A stretch of DNA of 64,000 bases from Altererythrobacter sp. B11 (lineage in GTDB: Bacteria > Pseudomonadota > Alphaproteobacteria > Sphingomonadales > Sphingomonadaceae): assembly GCF_003569745.1 (NCBI RefSeq), contig NZ_AP018498.1, positions 3,325,001-3,389,000 of the forward strand, written 5' to 3'. Shown one piece after another: positions 25,834-35,091 of the stretch. Each line of letters begins with the position of its first letter. Positions within the stretch are counted from its first letter, which is position 1. The position numbers and the translations under genes were made by a program. The notes beneath the pieces are model-generated. The model worked only from the letters and a program-made list of their open reading frames with translations, was not told the DNA's origin and searched no databases.

Positions 25834-27296
25834 GTCGAAGATCCTTCATTGCTGGATATCTTGGGGGCTGCCAGCGGATCGAGCGGCTCTGCCCGACCCC
25901 TTCGAAAGACGAGAAACAATACCAGGAAGAACAGAGTGATGCCGACACTGGACCAGAATTCGGACGAGACCCGCGGCGTGATCGCCATCGCCAGAAGGAT
26001 GACGCCGATACCCAGTACGCCGGCATAGCTGAGCCACGGAAAGAACCAGGTGCGGATCGTGATCCGTTCAGGACAGACGTTTTCGAAGATCCTGCGCAGG
26101 CGTATCTGCGAGGCCGCGATCATCAGATAGACAATCAGCATGAGCGCACCCGAGGCATTCACCAGAAAGCTGAAAACCAGTTCGGGCGAGAGGACTGAGG
26201 CGGCAAGGGCGACATAGCTGAAAGAGCTTGCCACGAGGATGGACCGCACCGGTACCTGTCGTCGATTGACCGCCACGAGCGCCTGTGGCGCATCGCCGCG
26301 CGCGGCGAGCGTGAAGAGCACGCGCGAGGTCACGTAAAGGCCGGAATTGAGACAGGACAGCACGGCGATCAGGACGATGATGTTCATGATCGTCGCTGCG
26401 CCCGGAATGCCCATCACCTCCAGCGCGGTGGCGAAGGGAGACGTGCCCGGCACTACCGACGTCCACGGCGTCACAGAGACGATGAGCAGGATCGAAAGAA
26501 TGTAGAAGATCAGAATGCGCAGCGCGACCGTCCCGGTCATGCGGGCGACGGTGCGAGCGGGCTCTGCGGATTCGGCGGCAGCAATGGTGGCGATCTCGGC
26601 GCCGACCAGAGCGAAGATTACGCTGGTCGTCGCGGCCAGCACCGCCGTGCCGCCATTGGGAGCAAATCCGCCATGAGCCGTCAGATTGCCAAATGTCGGG
26701 CCGGTCCCGCTGGTGAAACCCAGCACATAGGCGCCCGCGACGAAGATGAACACGACGATGCCGACGACCTTAAGCGAGGAAAACCAAAACTCGAACTCGC
26801 CATAGGAGCGCGCGGACATGAGATTGACGGCTGTCAGCAGCCCGGTCAGGACCACGCCGATCAGCCAGACCGGCAGATCGATCCAAGTTTGCATGATAAC
26901 GGCGCCGGCAATGGCTTCAATCGCCACGACGATCACCCAGAAATACCAGTAGAGCCAGCCGCTCAGAAAGCCCGCCCAGTGGCCGAGGCCGATACGAGAA
27001 AATTCGGGAAAGGACTGCACCCCGGGGATGGCCACCGCCATTTCGCTCAGCATACGCATGATGATGAGAACGATGATGCCCGCCAGGCCATAGCTCAGGA
27101 TGATGGCCGGGCCGGCCGAGGCGATGGACGTGCTGCTGCCGACAAACAGGCCGGCGCCGATGATGCCGCCAATGGCGATCATCGAAACGTGGCGGGCCTT
27201 CAGCGACCGCCCAAGCTCCGGTTCCTTTTCACCTGGATAGACCTCCGCAGCCGAGACGGGAACATTGGTGGGTTCTGTCATGCCTTGGGGCCTCAT
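25830..27296 (-). CDS. GabP-like amino acid/GABA permease (APC family)
   Basis: The 488-residue protein is an amino acid-polyamine-organocation transporter with about twelve membrane segments. It has the amphipathic start GRSLKARHVSMIAIGGIIGA, GLFVGSSTSI in TM1, the conserved FPEFSRIGLGHWAGF loop and a FALVGAEIATIAAAES segment typical of the AAT subfamily that includes GabP. It would import GABA or another omega-amino acid from the periplasm. Start is ATG 27296, or ATG 27281 which has a better-spaced GAGG. It overlaps the flavoprotein by ATGA and lies 35 bp after the DUF1579-like gene. Confidence 0.9.
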   Translation of the reverse strand: MRPQGMTEPTNVPVSAAEVYPGEKEPELGRSLKARHVSMIAIGGIIGAGLFVGSSTSIASAGPAIILSYGLAGIIVLIIMRMLSEMAVAIPGVQSFPEFSRIGLGHWAGFLSGWLYWYFWVIVVAIEAIAGAVIMQTWIDLPVWLIGVVLTGLLTAVNLMSARSYGEFEFWFSSLKVVGIVVFIFVAGAYVLGFTSGTGPTFGNLTAHGGFAPNGGTAVLAATTSVIFALVGAEIATIAAAESAEPARTVARMTGTVALRILIFYILSILLIVSVTPWTSVVPGTSPFATALEVMGIPGAATIMNIIVLIAVLSCLNSGLYVTSRVLFTLAARGDAPQALVAVNRRQVPVRSILVASSFSYVALAASVLSPELVFSFLVNASGALMLIVYLMIAASQIRLRRIFENVCPERITIRTWFFPWLSYAGVLGIGVILLAMAITPRVSSEFWSSVGITLFFLVLFLVFRRGRAEPLDPLAAPKISSNEGSST

Positions 27297-27331
27297 TTCT
27301 TGTTTCGATCGCGCCGGACGGTCGGTGCCGT

Positions 27332-27865
27332 TCAGGGCTTACGCACCCATCTGAGGTCGTATTCCGTCGTCCAGCCTTGGTCCGCGCCTTCTGTTCCAAC
27401 AGAAAGTTCGCGGATCGTGCCGTCTTCCATGGCGTAGAGGGTCCAGTGGCGCAGGCGCATCTTGCCTTCGTCGAGCGGTCGTTCGGTGATGAAGCGCATT
27501 TCGCCGGGCTCGATCAGCATGCCGCGAAAACTGGTGGTCGACCCGTTGTCGGTCGCCCAGTAGTAGCCCCAGTTCGACAGCAGCGGCGAGTAGTTGAAGA
27601 GGCCGATTCCATTGCCGGTCGATCGGCCATTGATGACCGTCCAGGTTTCCTTGATGACGCAATCGTTAAGGATGAGCTCCATCTTGACTTCGGCAGTCTT
27701 CGCCTCGCCCGAATAGACATCCCAGTCGCCAAGAACATAGTCGAGGGCACGAAACCTCGGATCGTTCTTGCAGATATCCGCGTCTGGGGTCTGCGCCTGC
27801 GCGATGGCAGGCAGCGATGCCAGGGCAAGGCCGCAGACGATCGAAAGAAAGCAATTATGCCGCAT
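27332..27865 (-). CDS. Exported DUF1579-like protein
   Basis: The 177-residue protein has a clear signal peptide (CFLSIVCGLALASLPAIAQA) and a small beta-rich domain: LDYVLGDWDVYSG, then NDCVIKETWTVINGRSTG and YYWATDNGSTTSFRGML. This spacing resembles DUF1579/calycin-like proteins of unknown role. Exported and tucked between the transaminase (23 bp away) and the permease (35 bp), it may bind the substrate of the island or modulate the flavoprotein in the periplasm. That is inference. No catalytic residues are evident. Confidence 0.7.
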   Translation of the reverse strand: MRHNCFLSIVCGLALASLPAIAQAQTPDADICKNDPRFRALDYVLGDWDVYSGEAKTAEVKMELILNDCVIKETWTVINGRSTGNGIGLFNYSPLLSNWGYYWATDNGSTTSFRGMLIEPGEMRFITERPLDEGKMRLRHWTLYAMEDGTIRELSVGTEGADQGWTTEYDLRWVRKP

Positions 27866-27888
27866 GTTTTCACCTGCTCCGTGTTCGA

Positions 27889-29202
27889 TCAGTCGGCAGT
27901 GTCGAGGACGGCACGCAGCGTCTCGATGATCTGGTCGATCTGCGCAGTTTCAATGACGAGTGGCGGCGACAGGGCGATGATGTCGCCTGTCACGCGAATG
28001 AGTACGCCAGCCTCCCAGCAGCGTCGGAAGACCTCGTAGGCGCGCTTGCCCGGCCCGGCCGGGCCCGCCGCTAGTTCGATGCCAGCAATGAGGCCGATAT
28101 TGCGAATATCCGTGACGTAGCGCGCATCGGCCAGGCTGTGCACGGCCTCCTCCCAATAGGGTTCGATCTGCGCCGCGCGCTCGAACAGCCCTTCCTCCTG
28201 ATAGACGTCGAGCGCGGCGAGCGCGGCGGCACAGGCCAACGGATGGCCCGAATAGGTGTAGCCATGCGGGAGTTCGATTGTGCCCTCGGCCGCCGCGTCG
28301 CAGATCGTCTCGTAGATGCCGCCGCGGATCAGTACGCCGCCCATCGGCACTGCGCCATTGGTCAGTCCCTTGGCCATCGTGATCATGTCGGGCACCACGT
28401 CGAAACGCTGCGCGCCAAAGGGTGCACAGACACGCCCGAAGCCGGTAATCACTTCATCGAAAATCAGGATGATCCCGTGGCGATCGCAGATTTCGCGCAA
28501 CCGGGCCAGATAGCCTACCGGCGGTACCAGCACGCCCGTCGAGCAGGCGACCGGCTCAACGATACATGCCGCGATCGTCCCGGCACCGTGAAGCGCCACC
28601 AGCCGCTCGAGATCGTCCGCCAACTCCGCGCCATGCGCCGGCATACCCCGGGAAAACGCGTTGCGTTCCGGATCATGCGTGTGGCGGATGTGGTCGACGC
28701 CTGCCAGCATGGCACCAAACATGGCCCGGTTTCCGACGATGCCGCCAACTGAAATGCCACCGAAATTGATGCCATGATAACCGCGCTCGCGACCAATGAG
28801 ACGCGTCCGCGCGCCCTCGCCCCGCGCTCGCTGATAGGCGAGCGCAATCTTGAGCGCGGTCTCGACAGCTTCGGACCCGGAGTTACAGTAGAAGACCTGC
28901 CCGAACTCCGGCGGAGCGAAGCCCAGAAGGCGATTTGCCAGCTCGAACTGCCGCGGAACGGCCATCTGAAAAGGCGGCGCGAAATCGAGAGATGCGGCTT
29001 GTTCCCGGATCGCAGAGACAATGCGCGGGTGCAAATGCCCGATGTTGCTGCACCATAGACCTGAAGTCCCGTCGAGCACTTCGCGGCCGTCCTGACCGCG
29101 GAAATACATGCCTTCCGCCCCGACGATCATGCGTGGCGCCGCCTTGAACTGGCGATTAGCTGTGAATGGCATCCAATAACCAGAAAGGTCGTTTGCGCTC
29201 AT
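27889..29202 (-). CDS. omega-Amino acid (beta-alanine):pyruvate transaminase
   Basis: This class III PLP aminotransferase of 437 residues closely fits beta-alanine:pyruvate transaminases: YWMPFTANRQFK near the start, NIGHLHPRIV, FYCNSGSEAVETALKIALAY at 104, GRERGYHGINFGGISVGGIV at 137, IFDEVITGFGR (Asp249) and PLP Lys278 in MITMAKGLTNGAVPMG. It would move the amino group of beta-alanine, diaminopropane or putrescine to pyruvate, giving L-alanine. ATG 29202 is preceded by GAGGGAG. The open frame upstream to 29298 lacks family similarity. It starts the operon of transaminase, DUF1579, permease and flavoprotein, directly downstream of the LysR gene. Confidence 0.9.
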   Translation of the reverse strand: MSANDLSGYWMPFTANRQFKAAPRMIVGAEGMYFRGQDGREVLDGTSGLWCSNIGHLHPRIVSAIREQAASLDFAPPFQMAVPRQFELANRLLGFAPPEFGQVFYCNSGSEAVETALKIALAYQRARGEGARTRLIGRERGYHGINFGGISVGGIVGNRAMFGAMLAGVDHIRHTHDPERNAFSRGMPAHGAELADDLERLVALHGAGTIAACIVEPVACSTGVLVPPVGYLARLREICDRHGIILIFDEVITGFGRVCAPFGAQRFDVVPDMITMAKGLTNGAVPMGGVLIRGGIYETICDAAAEGTIELPHGYTYSGHPLACAAALAALDVYQEEGLFERAAQIEPYWEEAVHSLADARYVTDIRNIGLIAGIELAAGPAGPGKRAYEVFRRCWEAGVLIRVTGDIIALSPPLVIETAQIDQIIETLRAVLDTAD

Positions 29203-29307
29203 GCGCGACTGCTCCCTCTTCGCCTTGGGCAAACCTTGCCCGGGCCGAGCGAGAGGGGGGAGATGCCAATGCTGAATGGAGTGGTGCTGAACGAGCACCA
29301 GGCAGCC

Positions 29308-30243
29308 CTATTGCATCCCCTTTTTTTCCGCGGCGACGATATGCTGCAACCAGCGCCTAAAACGCGAAATCACAGGCGCGTTCCAGCGGTCGTCGCGCGC
29401 AAGAAAGGTATAGGCACCAAAGTTGACTGGTGAGAAACTGCCTGACTTGAGCTTAATCGGCACCAGCCGGCCAGCTTCGAGGTCGTCGCCCAGCAACATC
29501 CGATTGGCCAGTGCGATACCGTAGCCCTGTCGCGCCGAATTGAGTGTCAAATGGGCATGCCAGAGCCGCGAACCCGTAATGCGGCCCTCGACCTCCACAC
29601 CCTGGGCCTGCAACCAGTGCACCCATTCGAGATCATTTTCTTCATGCAAGAGCGGACATTTGAGAAGATCGGCGGCACTGTCGATCTCGGGGAGCTGCGC
29701 CGCGCAGGCCGGACTGGCAACGGGAAAGACATCGGGCCGGGCAAATTCGAAAAGGTGGGCAAGACGTGAGACGTTTATCACTTCCCAGTCGCGCAGGTAT
29801 CGAATGTCGCCATGCACTTCCTTGCCGCGGAAATCCGGACTCTGGTCAGCAGGACGAAAATCGACGTCGATTTCGGGATTGGCCGTGATGAAATCGCCGA
29901 GCTTGTCCGCAAACCAAAGGAAGGCAAAGCCAGGGACGCACCAGAGGCTGAGCCTAAGCTCATGGTGGGCTCGGATCAACTTGCCCGTTGCCGAGGTGAT
30001 TGTGGTCAGGGCCGCATAGATTTCCTGATAATATTCCTGCCCCTCCGGTGTCAGTCCATTGGCGGCACCATTGCGGATGACGAGTTGGGCGCCTACCCAA
30101 GTTTCCAGTGATCTAATGTGTCGGCTGACGACAGCATGGTTGATTTCGAGTTCCTTGGCGGCGCGACGGATGCCGCCTAGCCTCCCGACCGCTTCAAAAG
30201 CGCGAAGTGCGGCGAGAGGGGGGAGCAATCGGCTATCGGACAA
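29308..30243 (-). CDS. LysR family transcriptional regulator (GcvA-like)
   Basis: The N-terminal winged HTH reads LPPLAALRAFEAVGRLGGIR then RAAKELEINHAVVSRHIRSL, followed by a LysR substrate-binding domain. I choose a TTG start at 30243, which has GAAGG seven bases upstream and gives 311 residues, the normal LysR length. An ORF start at 30318 adds 25 unconvincing residues. It lies between the minus-strand transaminase operon and the divergent flavoprotein operon, so it probably senses an amine or omega-amino acid and controls both. The binding site is expected in 30244-30488. Confidence 0.9.
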   Translation of the reverse strand: MSDSRLLPPLAALRAFEAVGRLGGIRRAAKELEINHAVVSRHIRSLETWVGAQLVIRNGAANGLTPEGQEYYQEIYAALTTITSATGKLIRAHHELRLSLWCVPGFAFLWFADKLGDFITANPEIDVDFRPADQSPDFRGKEVHGDIRYLRDWEVINVSRLAHLFEFARPDVFPVASPACAAQLPEIDSAADLLKCPLLHEENDLEWVHWLQAQGVEVEGRITGSRLWHAHLTLNSARQGYGIALANRMLLGDDLEAGRLVPIKLKSGSFSPVNFGAYTFLARDDRWNAPVISRFRRWLQHIVAAEKKGMQ

Positions 30244-30488
30244 AATGAGACCTTCGTTGCTGCGCGGTGGGTGCCCGCACCGTTCACCCCTCGAGTCGGT
30301 GCGGTGCCTTTCACCCAACAGTCACCGGGTGTCACAATGCCGTCAAGTGCCCCAAAAATGTAAATGTCCCCGCGCCCCAGCCGGTGCCCGTAGTGCACCG
30401 CCACATTCAGCAATGGCAACTTGTGCTCGACCATCGGAAGATGGATCACGCGAATGCACAAGTCGGAAAGCGCGAGAAGGGGTATGGT
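30244..30488. promoter_or_regulatory. Divergent intergenic region of LysR and copy-2 flavoprotein operon
   Basis: These 245 bases separate the LysR gene (minus) from the copy-2 flavoprotein operon (plus). Divergent LysR regulators usually bind such a region at T-N11-A sites. I see several short candidates around the GTGTCAC at 30328 but none clearly better than the rest. The plus-strand ribosome-binding site GAGAAGG at 30474-30480 ends it. Confidence 0.4.
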
Positions 30489-32393
30489 ATGGCGGAATGG
30501 TCCGACAAGATGTTGGGGATGGGCCGTCCGATCGGGCGTCGCGATTTCATCGGCGGCGTCGCCGCAACAGCCGTCGCAGGGTCAGCCCTCGTAACGAGCA
30601 AACGTACGCTCGCGCAATCCGGCGCCTCAGCCTCCGGGGCGCCCGTTCCCGACGCCGCAAACTATCCGCCGTTGAGGACCGGCCTTCGCGGCCAGTATCC
30701 CGGCTCATTCGAGGTGGCCCATGCCGCGCGCGACGGCGGATTCCAAGGCGAGATTTCGGCCGAGGACAGCGGCGAACACTATGATCTCGTCATCGTGGGT
30801 GGCGGCATCTCGGGGCTCTCCGCAGCCTATCTTTATCGGCAGGCGCTGGGTGACGACCGCAAAATACTGATACTGGATAATCATGACGACTTTGGCGGAC
30901 ATGCCAAACGCAATGAGTTCCACCACGACGGCCGCACCATCCTCTCATACGGCGGCACGATGAGCATCGAGGCCCCCTTCCCCTTAAGCTATGTTGCGAC
31001 CAATCTGGTGACGAGTCTGGGCGTCAATCTGGACAGCTACGAGCATTATGAGGCGGACCCCTACAAGGGTCTGGGCAGCGGGACCTTCTTCGACCGGGAG
31101 CATTTCCTCGGCGACAAGCTTGTCACGGGGACAGGCACCAAGCCCTGGGATCAGTTTTTCAAGGAAGCGCCGCTGCGCGCGGATGTACGCGACGACCTGA
31201 TCCGCCTGCATACGGAGAAAGTGGATTATCTGCCGGCCCTTTCGGCCAAACAGAAGGCGGAATTTCTGCGCAGCCTTAGCTATCAGGATTTCCTGCTGAA
31301 ACATGCCGGCATGCTGCCCGACAGCCTGCCTTATTTTCTCGGTCGCGGGTATCGCAACAACAAGCGCGTGGACACGCTGCCGGCCTATGAAGCCGCGATC
31401 CAGGCGGACGCCGTCGGCTTCGCTGGCATGGAACTGCCCGGCTACATCAAAGCGGAATCGAAACATTTCCACTGGCCCGACGGCAATGCCTCCATCGCGC
31501 GCATGCTCGTCAGCCGGTTGACGCCGGGCGTCTTTTCCGGTCCGCTCGACCAGGAGAGCGTCGTGATGGCGCCGGCCAACTATGCCGCGCTCGACAATCC
31601 CGCCAACGCGACGCGCATTCGCCTGTCCAGCATGGCGATCCGCGTCGAGCATATCGTCACCCCTGTGCTCAGTACGGAAAAGGCCGTGCGCGTGGTCTAC
31701 GTAAAGGACGACAAGCGGATTTCGGTCACCGGCGCGAACGTGATCATGGCGTGCTTCAATATGATCTTGCCTTACATAGTACCGACACTACCGGAGGATC
31801 AGAAGGCAGCGCTGCACTACGCCTCCAAGGTGCCGATGCAATATACCAATGTGCTGGTGCGCAACTGGAGACCCTGGGCCAAAATGGGCGTGCGCGCCAT
31901 TCACGCTCCCAACGGCTATCACCCCTCAGTCTCCCTCGATATTCCCATGAAGATTGGCGGCTATGAGAGCGCGATGGATCCCGACCAGGCCGTCGTGGTT
32001 CACATGGTCCGCAACCCGAATCAGCCCGGCCTTCCCCGCAAGGATCAGAACCGCGCCGGGCGCTACGACATGCTCAACACGCCCTTCGAGACCAGCGAGC
32101 GGGAAATCCGCTCGCAGCTGCAGCGGATGCTGGGTAGCGCCGGCTTTGACGCCGCAGAGGACATTCTGGCCGTCACGGTGAATCGCTGGCCGCACGGCTA
32201 TGCCTATACCTACGATACGCTCGCGGACCCCGATCTACCGGACGAAATGCGGCCCCATGTACTCGGCCGAAGGGCCTTCGGCCGTATCGCCATCGCCAAC
32301 GCCGACTCCGGCGCTGCCGCATACACAAACGTCGCCATCGATATGGCCAACCGAGCTGTGCAGGAATGCCTCATCAGCCGTGGCCTGACCTGA
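30489..32393 (+). CDS. Spermidine-dehydrogenase-like flavoprotein, Tat-exported (copy 2)
   Basis: The 634-residue protein from ATG 30489 has the twin-arginine motif MGRPIGRRDFIGGVAATAVA, the FAD motif YDLVIVGGGISGLSAAYLYR, GGHAKRNEF, and the C-terminal NRWPHGYAYTYDTLADPD. It is a clear paralogue of the 23869-25833 protein, with shared motifs throughout but many substitutions, and residues FRGLR/PYPGSFEVAHAARDG-like openings are common to both. ATG 30489 is chosen from the GAGAAGG site 8 bases upstream. The open frame back to 30267 carries no family similarity. It heads the mmsA-alr-dadA operon. The two copies may differ in substrate, for example spermidine versus another polyamine. Confidence 0.82.
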   Translation: MAEWSDKMLGMGRPIGRRDFIGGVAATAVAGSALVTSKRTLAQSGASASGAPVPDAANYPPLRTGLRGQYPGSFEVAHAARDGGFQGEISAEDSGEHYDLVIVGGGISGLSAAYLYRQALGDDRKILILDNHDDFGGHAKRNEFHHDGRTILSYGGTMSIEAPFPLSYVATNLVTSLGVNLDSYEHYEADPYKGLGSGTFFDREHFLGDKLVTGTGTKPWDQFFKEAPLRADVRDDLIRLHTEKVDYLPALSAKQKAEFLRSLSYQDFLLKHAGMLPDSLPYFLGRGYRNNKRVDTLPAYEAAIQADAVGFAGMELPGYIKAESKHFHWPDGNASIARMLVSRLTPGVFSGPLDQESVVMAPANYAALDNPANATRIRLSSMAIRVEHIVTPVLSTEKAVRVVYVKDDKRISVTGANVIMACFNMILPYIVPTLPEDQKAALHYASKVPMQYTNVLVRNWRPWAKMGVRAIHAPNGYHPSVSLDIPMKIGGYESAMDPDQAVVVHMVRNPNQPGLPRKDQNRAGRYDMLNTPFETSEREIRSQLQRMLGSAGFDAAEDILAVTVNRWPHGYAYTYDTLADPDLPDEMRPHVLGRRAFGRIAIANADSGAAAYTNVAIDMANRAVQECLISRGLT

Positions 32394-32412
32394 CGACGAT
32401 CACGAGGGACAA

Positions 32413-33912
32413 ATGCGCAAGATCTTCAATTTCGTCGACGGTACCATCGTGTCTGGCGGAAACGCCTCCCTGGGCGATGTCTTCGACCCCAACCTTGGCC
32501 AGGTCCAGGCGCAGGTCTGCTTCGCGGACCAAGCGTTGGTCGATGCGGCCGTGGCCAGCGCCAAGGCTGCGCAGCCGGGCTGGGCGGAGCTCAATCCCCA
32601 GCGGCGCGCACGCATCATGTTCAATCTGAGGGTGCTAATCGAAGATAATATGGACGAGCTGGCCCATCTGCTCTCGTCCGAACATGGCAAGGTGATTGCC
32701 GATGCGAAGGGCGACATTCAGCGCGGGCTGGACGTCATCGAGTTCGTCTGCGGCGTGCCTCACCTGATTAAAGGTGCCTTCACGGAAGGCGCCGGCCCCG
32801 GCATCGATGTCTTCTCGATGCGGCAACCACTCGGCGTGGCGGCGGGCATCACGCCATTCAACTTCCCGGCGATGATTCCGCTGTGGATGCTCGCGCCAGC
32901 GATCGCCTGTGGCAATGCATTCATCTTGAAACCCTCCGAGCGGGACCCCTCGTTGGGCGTACGCCTGGCAGAGCTGGCCCTTGAGGCAGGGCTGCCGGCG
33001 GGCATTCTGAACGTCGTTCACGGCGGCAAAGACGTTGTCGATGCCCTGCTGGATCATAGCGATATCGCCGCCGTCAGTTTCGTCGGGTCCTCCGACATTG
33101 CCCATGCGGTCTATGCGCGTGGTGCGGCGGCAGGAAAACGCATGCAGTGCATGGGCGGGGCCAAAAATCACGGCATCGTTCTGCCCGATGCCGACATGGA
33201 GCAGACCGTCGCCGACATCATGGGTGCAGCCTTCGGCTCGGCCGGCGAGCGCTGCATGGCACTGCCCGTCGTCGTCCCAGTTGGTGCATCAACGGCGACC
33301 GACCTGCGCGAACGGCTTATCAGCGCCATTGCTAGTCTGCGCGTGGGCATTTCGACCGACAGCGAAGCCCATTATGGCCCCGTGATCAGCGCGGCGCACA
33401 AGACCCGGGTCGAAAACTATATCCAGATGGGTGTGGACGAAGGCGCCGAGCTTGTCGTCGACGGGCGGGGGTTCAGCCTGCAGGGCCATGAGGAAGGCTA
33501 TTTCCTGGGCCCGACGCTGTTCGACCAGGTCACGCCCGCCATGCGCAGCTATCAGGAAGAGATCTTCGGTCCTGTCCTCCAGATCGTACGTGCCGAGACG
33601 CTGGACGAGGCGATCAGCCTCGCCACGAACCATCAGTATGGCAATGGCGTCTCGCTCTTCACCCGCAATGGCGCGGCGGCCCGCCAATTCGCCTCGATAG
33701 TGCAGGTCGGCATGGTGGGCATCAACGTGCCGATCCCGGTGCCGGTGTCTTATCACAGCTTCGGCGGCTGGAAGCGCTCGGGCTTCGGCGACCTCAACCA
33801 ATATGGCGAGGACAGCATCAAGTTCTTCACGCGCACCAAGACGGTCACGCAGAGATGGCCCTCGGGTGACGCCGTAAGCGATCAGGGTTTCGTCATGCCC
33901 ACCATGCGTTAG
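32413..33912 (+). CDS. mmsA: CoA-acylating (methyl)malonate-semialdehyde dehydrogenase
   Basis: The 499-residue protein has hallmarks of MmsA rather than ordinary aldehyde dehydrogenases: GITPFNFPAMIPLWMLAPAI, the QCMGGAKNHGIVLPDAD segment in place of the usual ELGG glutamate, and Cys281 in GSAGERCMALPVVVPVG. It converts malonate semialdehyde to acetyl-CoA (or methylmalonate semialdehyde to propionyl-CoA) using NAD+ and CoA. Next to an omega-amino acid:pyruvate transaminase, malonate semialdehyde from beta-alanine is the more likely substrate. It follows the flavoprotein by 19 bp with a GAGGGA site, in one operon. Confidence 0.93.
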   Translation: MRKIFNFVDGTIVSGGNASLGDVFDPNLGQVQAQVCFADQALVDAAVASAKAAQPGWAELNPQRRARIMFNLRVLIEDNMDELAHLLSSEHGKVIADAKGDIQRGLDVIEFVCGVPHLIKGAFTEGAGPGIDVFSMRQPLGVAAGITPFNFPAMIPLWMLAPAIACGNAFILKPSERDPSLGVRLAELALEAGLPAGILNVVHGGKDVVDALLDHSDIAAVSFVGSSDIAHAVYARGAAAGKRMQCMGGAKNHGIVLPDADMEQTVADIMGAAFGSAGERCMALPVVVPVGASTATDLRERLISAIASLRVGISTDSEAHYGPVISAAHKTRVENYIQMGVDEGAELVVDGRGFSLQGHEEGYFLGPTLFDQVTPAMRSYQEEIFGPVLQIVRAETLDEAISLATNHQYGNGVSLFTRNGAAARQFASIVQVGMVGINVPIPVPVSYHSFGGWKRSGFGDLNQYGEDSIKFFTRTKTVTQRWPSGDAVSDQGFVMPTMR

Positions 33913-33936
33913 CGCCTCCAGCCGAAGAGACCCACG

Positions 33937-35091
33937 ATGCATGTTTCAATGGCGCCGGACATGAATCCGGCGGCGGACGGCCTGTTGCAGATCGATCTCG
34001 ATGCGGTCGTCGCCAATTATGAGGCCATCGTTCGACAAGCAGCGCCTGCGCAGGTCGGCGGCGTGGTGAAAGCCGATGCCTATGGCCTGGGAGCGCGAGA
34101 GATCAGTCACGCGCTAATGGCGGCAGGTTGCCGGCATTTCTTCGTCGCCCATCTGCTGGAGGCGGTCGAACTCAAGTCAAGTCTCGCACCCGAATGCTTT
34201 GTTTATGTGCTCAATGGGTTGGCGCCCGGCACCGAACCGCTGTGCGCGAAGCTCGGCGCGGTTCCGGTCCTCAATTCCCTCGACCAGCTGACACGCTGGG
34301 CAGCGCTCGCAATGAGTCAGCGCAGCCAGCTCCCCGCTGTGATACAGGTTGACAGCGGCATGTCACGTCTTGGCCTGCCGGCGAACGAGATCGCAGTGCT
34401 CCTTAAACAGCCTCACCGGCTGGACTGGATAAAGCTCGTCCTCATCATGAGCCATCTGGCCTGCGCGGACGACCCCGACGCGCCGAGCAACGCCAGCCAG
34501 GAGGCGGCTTTCCTGCAGGTCGCAGAGCAGTTCCCGCATGTGCCGCGCTCGCTCGACAATTCCGCCGGCGCATTCCTCCGCAAGCCGGACCATCACGATC
34601 TTGTGCGCCCGGGCATTGCCCTCTTTGGCGGCGCGCCGCAATTCGCCCACCCGAACATGATGCGCCCGGTCGTTTCGCTCGAGGCCAAAATCGTCCAGGT
34701 TCGCGAGATTCCCGCCGGGGCGAGAGTCGGTTACGGCCTCGATTTCACGGCCTTCCAGTCCAGTCGCATCGCGACCATCGGCATCGGCTATGGCGACGGC
34801 TGGCTGCGGCATCTGGGCCGGTGCGGAGGCGCCTTTATCGCGGGCATCCGCGTGCCGATTGCCGGGCGCGTGTCGATGGACAGCATTACTCTGGATGTGA
34901 GCCATGTGCCCGAGAAGCATCTGCAGCCCGGCGCGCCAGTGGAGTTGATCGGACCGCACCAGACAATCGACGACGTCGCGGCCGATGCGAACACGATTTC
35001 CTATGAGATTCTGACCCGGCTGGGCCGACGATTTCACCGTCGCTACCTGCCCGCCGCCAACCGTCCCACCCCGCTCGGGGGGCGTGCATGA
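33937..35091 (+). CDS. alr: Alanine racemase, probably catabolic (DadX-type role)
   Basis: The 384-residue PLP enzyme has the lysine motif [16 protein letters not shown] (Lys45) and the C-terminal catalytic region [10 protein letters not shown] and [13 protein letters not shown]. It interconverts L- and D-alanine. Its place between mmsA (24 bp) and dadA (ATGA overlap) argues for a catabolic role: L-alanine formed by the pyruvate-dependent transaminase is racemised and then oxidised. A GAAGAGA site precedes ATG 33937, while in-frame ATGs a few codons later are alternatives. It could also supply D-alanine to the cell wall, but a separate housekeeping gene would be expected. Confidence 0.9.
   Translation: MHVSMAPDMNPAADGLLQIDLDAVVANYEAIVRQAAPAQVGGVVKADAYGLGAREISHALMAAGCRHFFVAHLLEAVELKSSLAPECFVYVLNGLAPGTEPLCAKLGAVPVLNSLDQLTRWAALAMSQRSQLPAVIQVDSGMSRLGLPANEIAVLLKQPHRLDWIKLVLIMSHLACADDPDAPSNASQEAAFLQVAEQFPHVPRSLDNSAGAFLRKPDHHDLVRPGIALFGGAPQFAHPNMMRPVVSLEAKIVQVREIPAGARVGYGLDFTAFQSSRIATIGIGYGDGWLRHLGRCGGAFIAGIRVPIAGRVSMDSITLDVSHVPEKHLQPGAPVELIGPHQTIDDVAADANTISYEILTRLGRRFHRRYLPAANRPTPLGGRA

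Noticed and set aside
30267-30488. Upstream extension of the copy-2 flavoprotein to 30267
   Set aside because: The extra 74 residues have no similarity, would precede the Tat signal and cover the divergent promoter region. ATG 30489 has a good ribosome-binding site.
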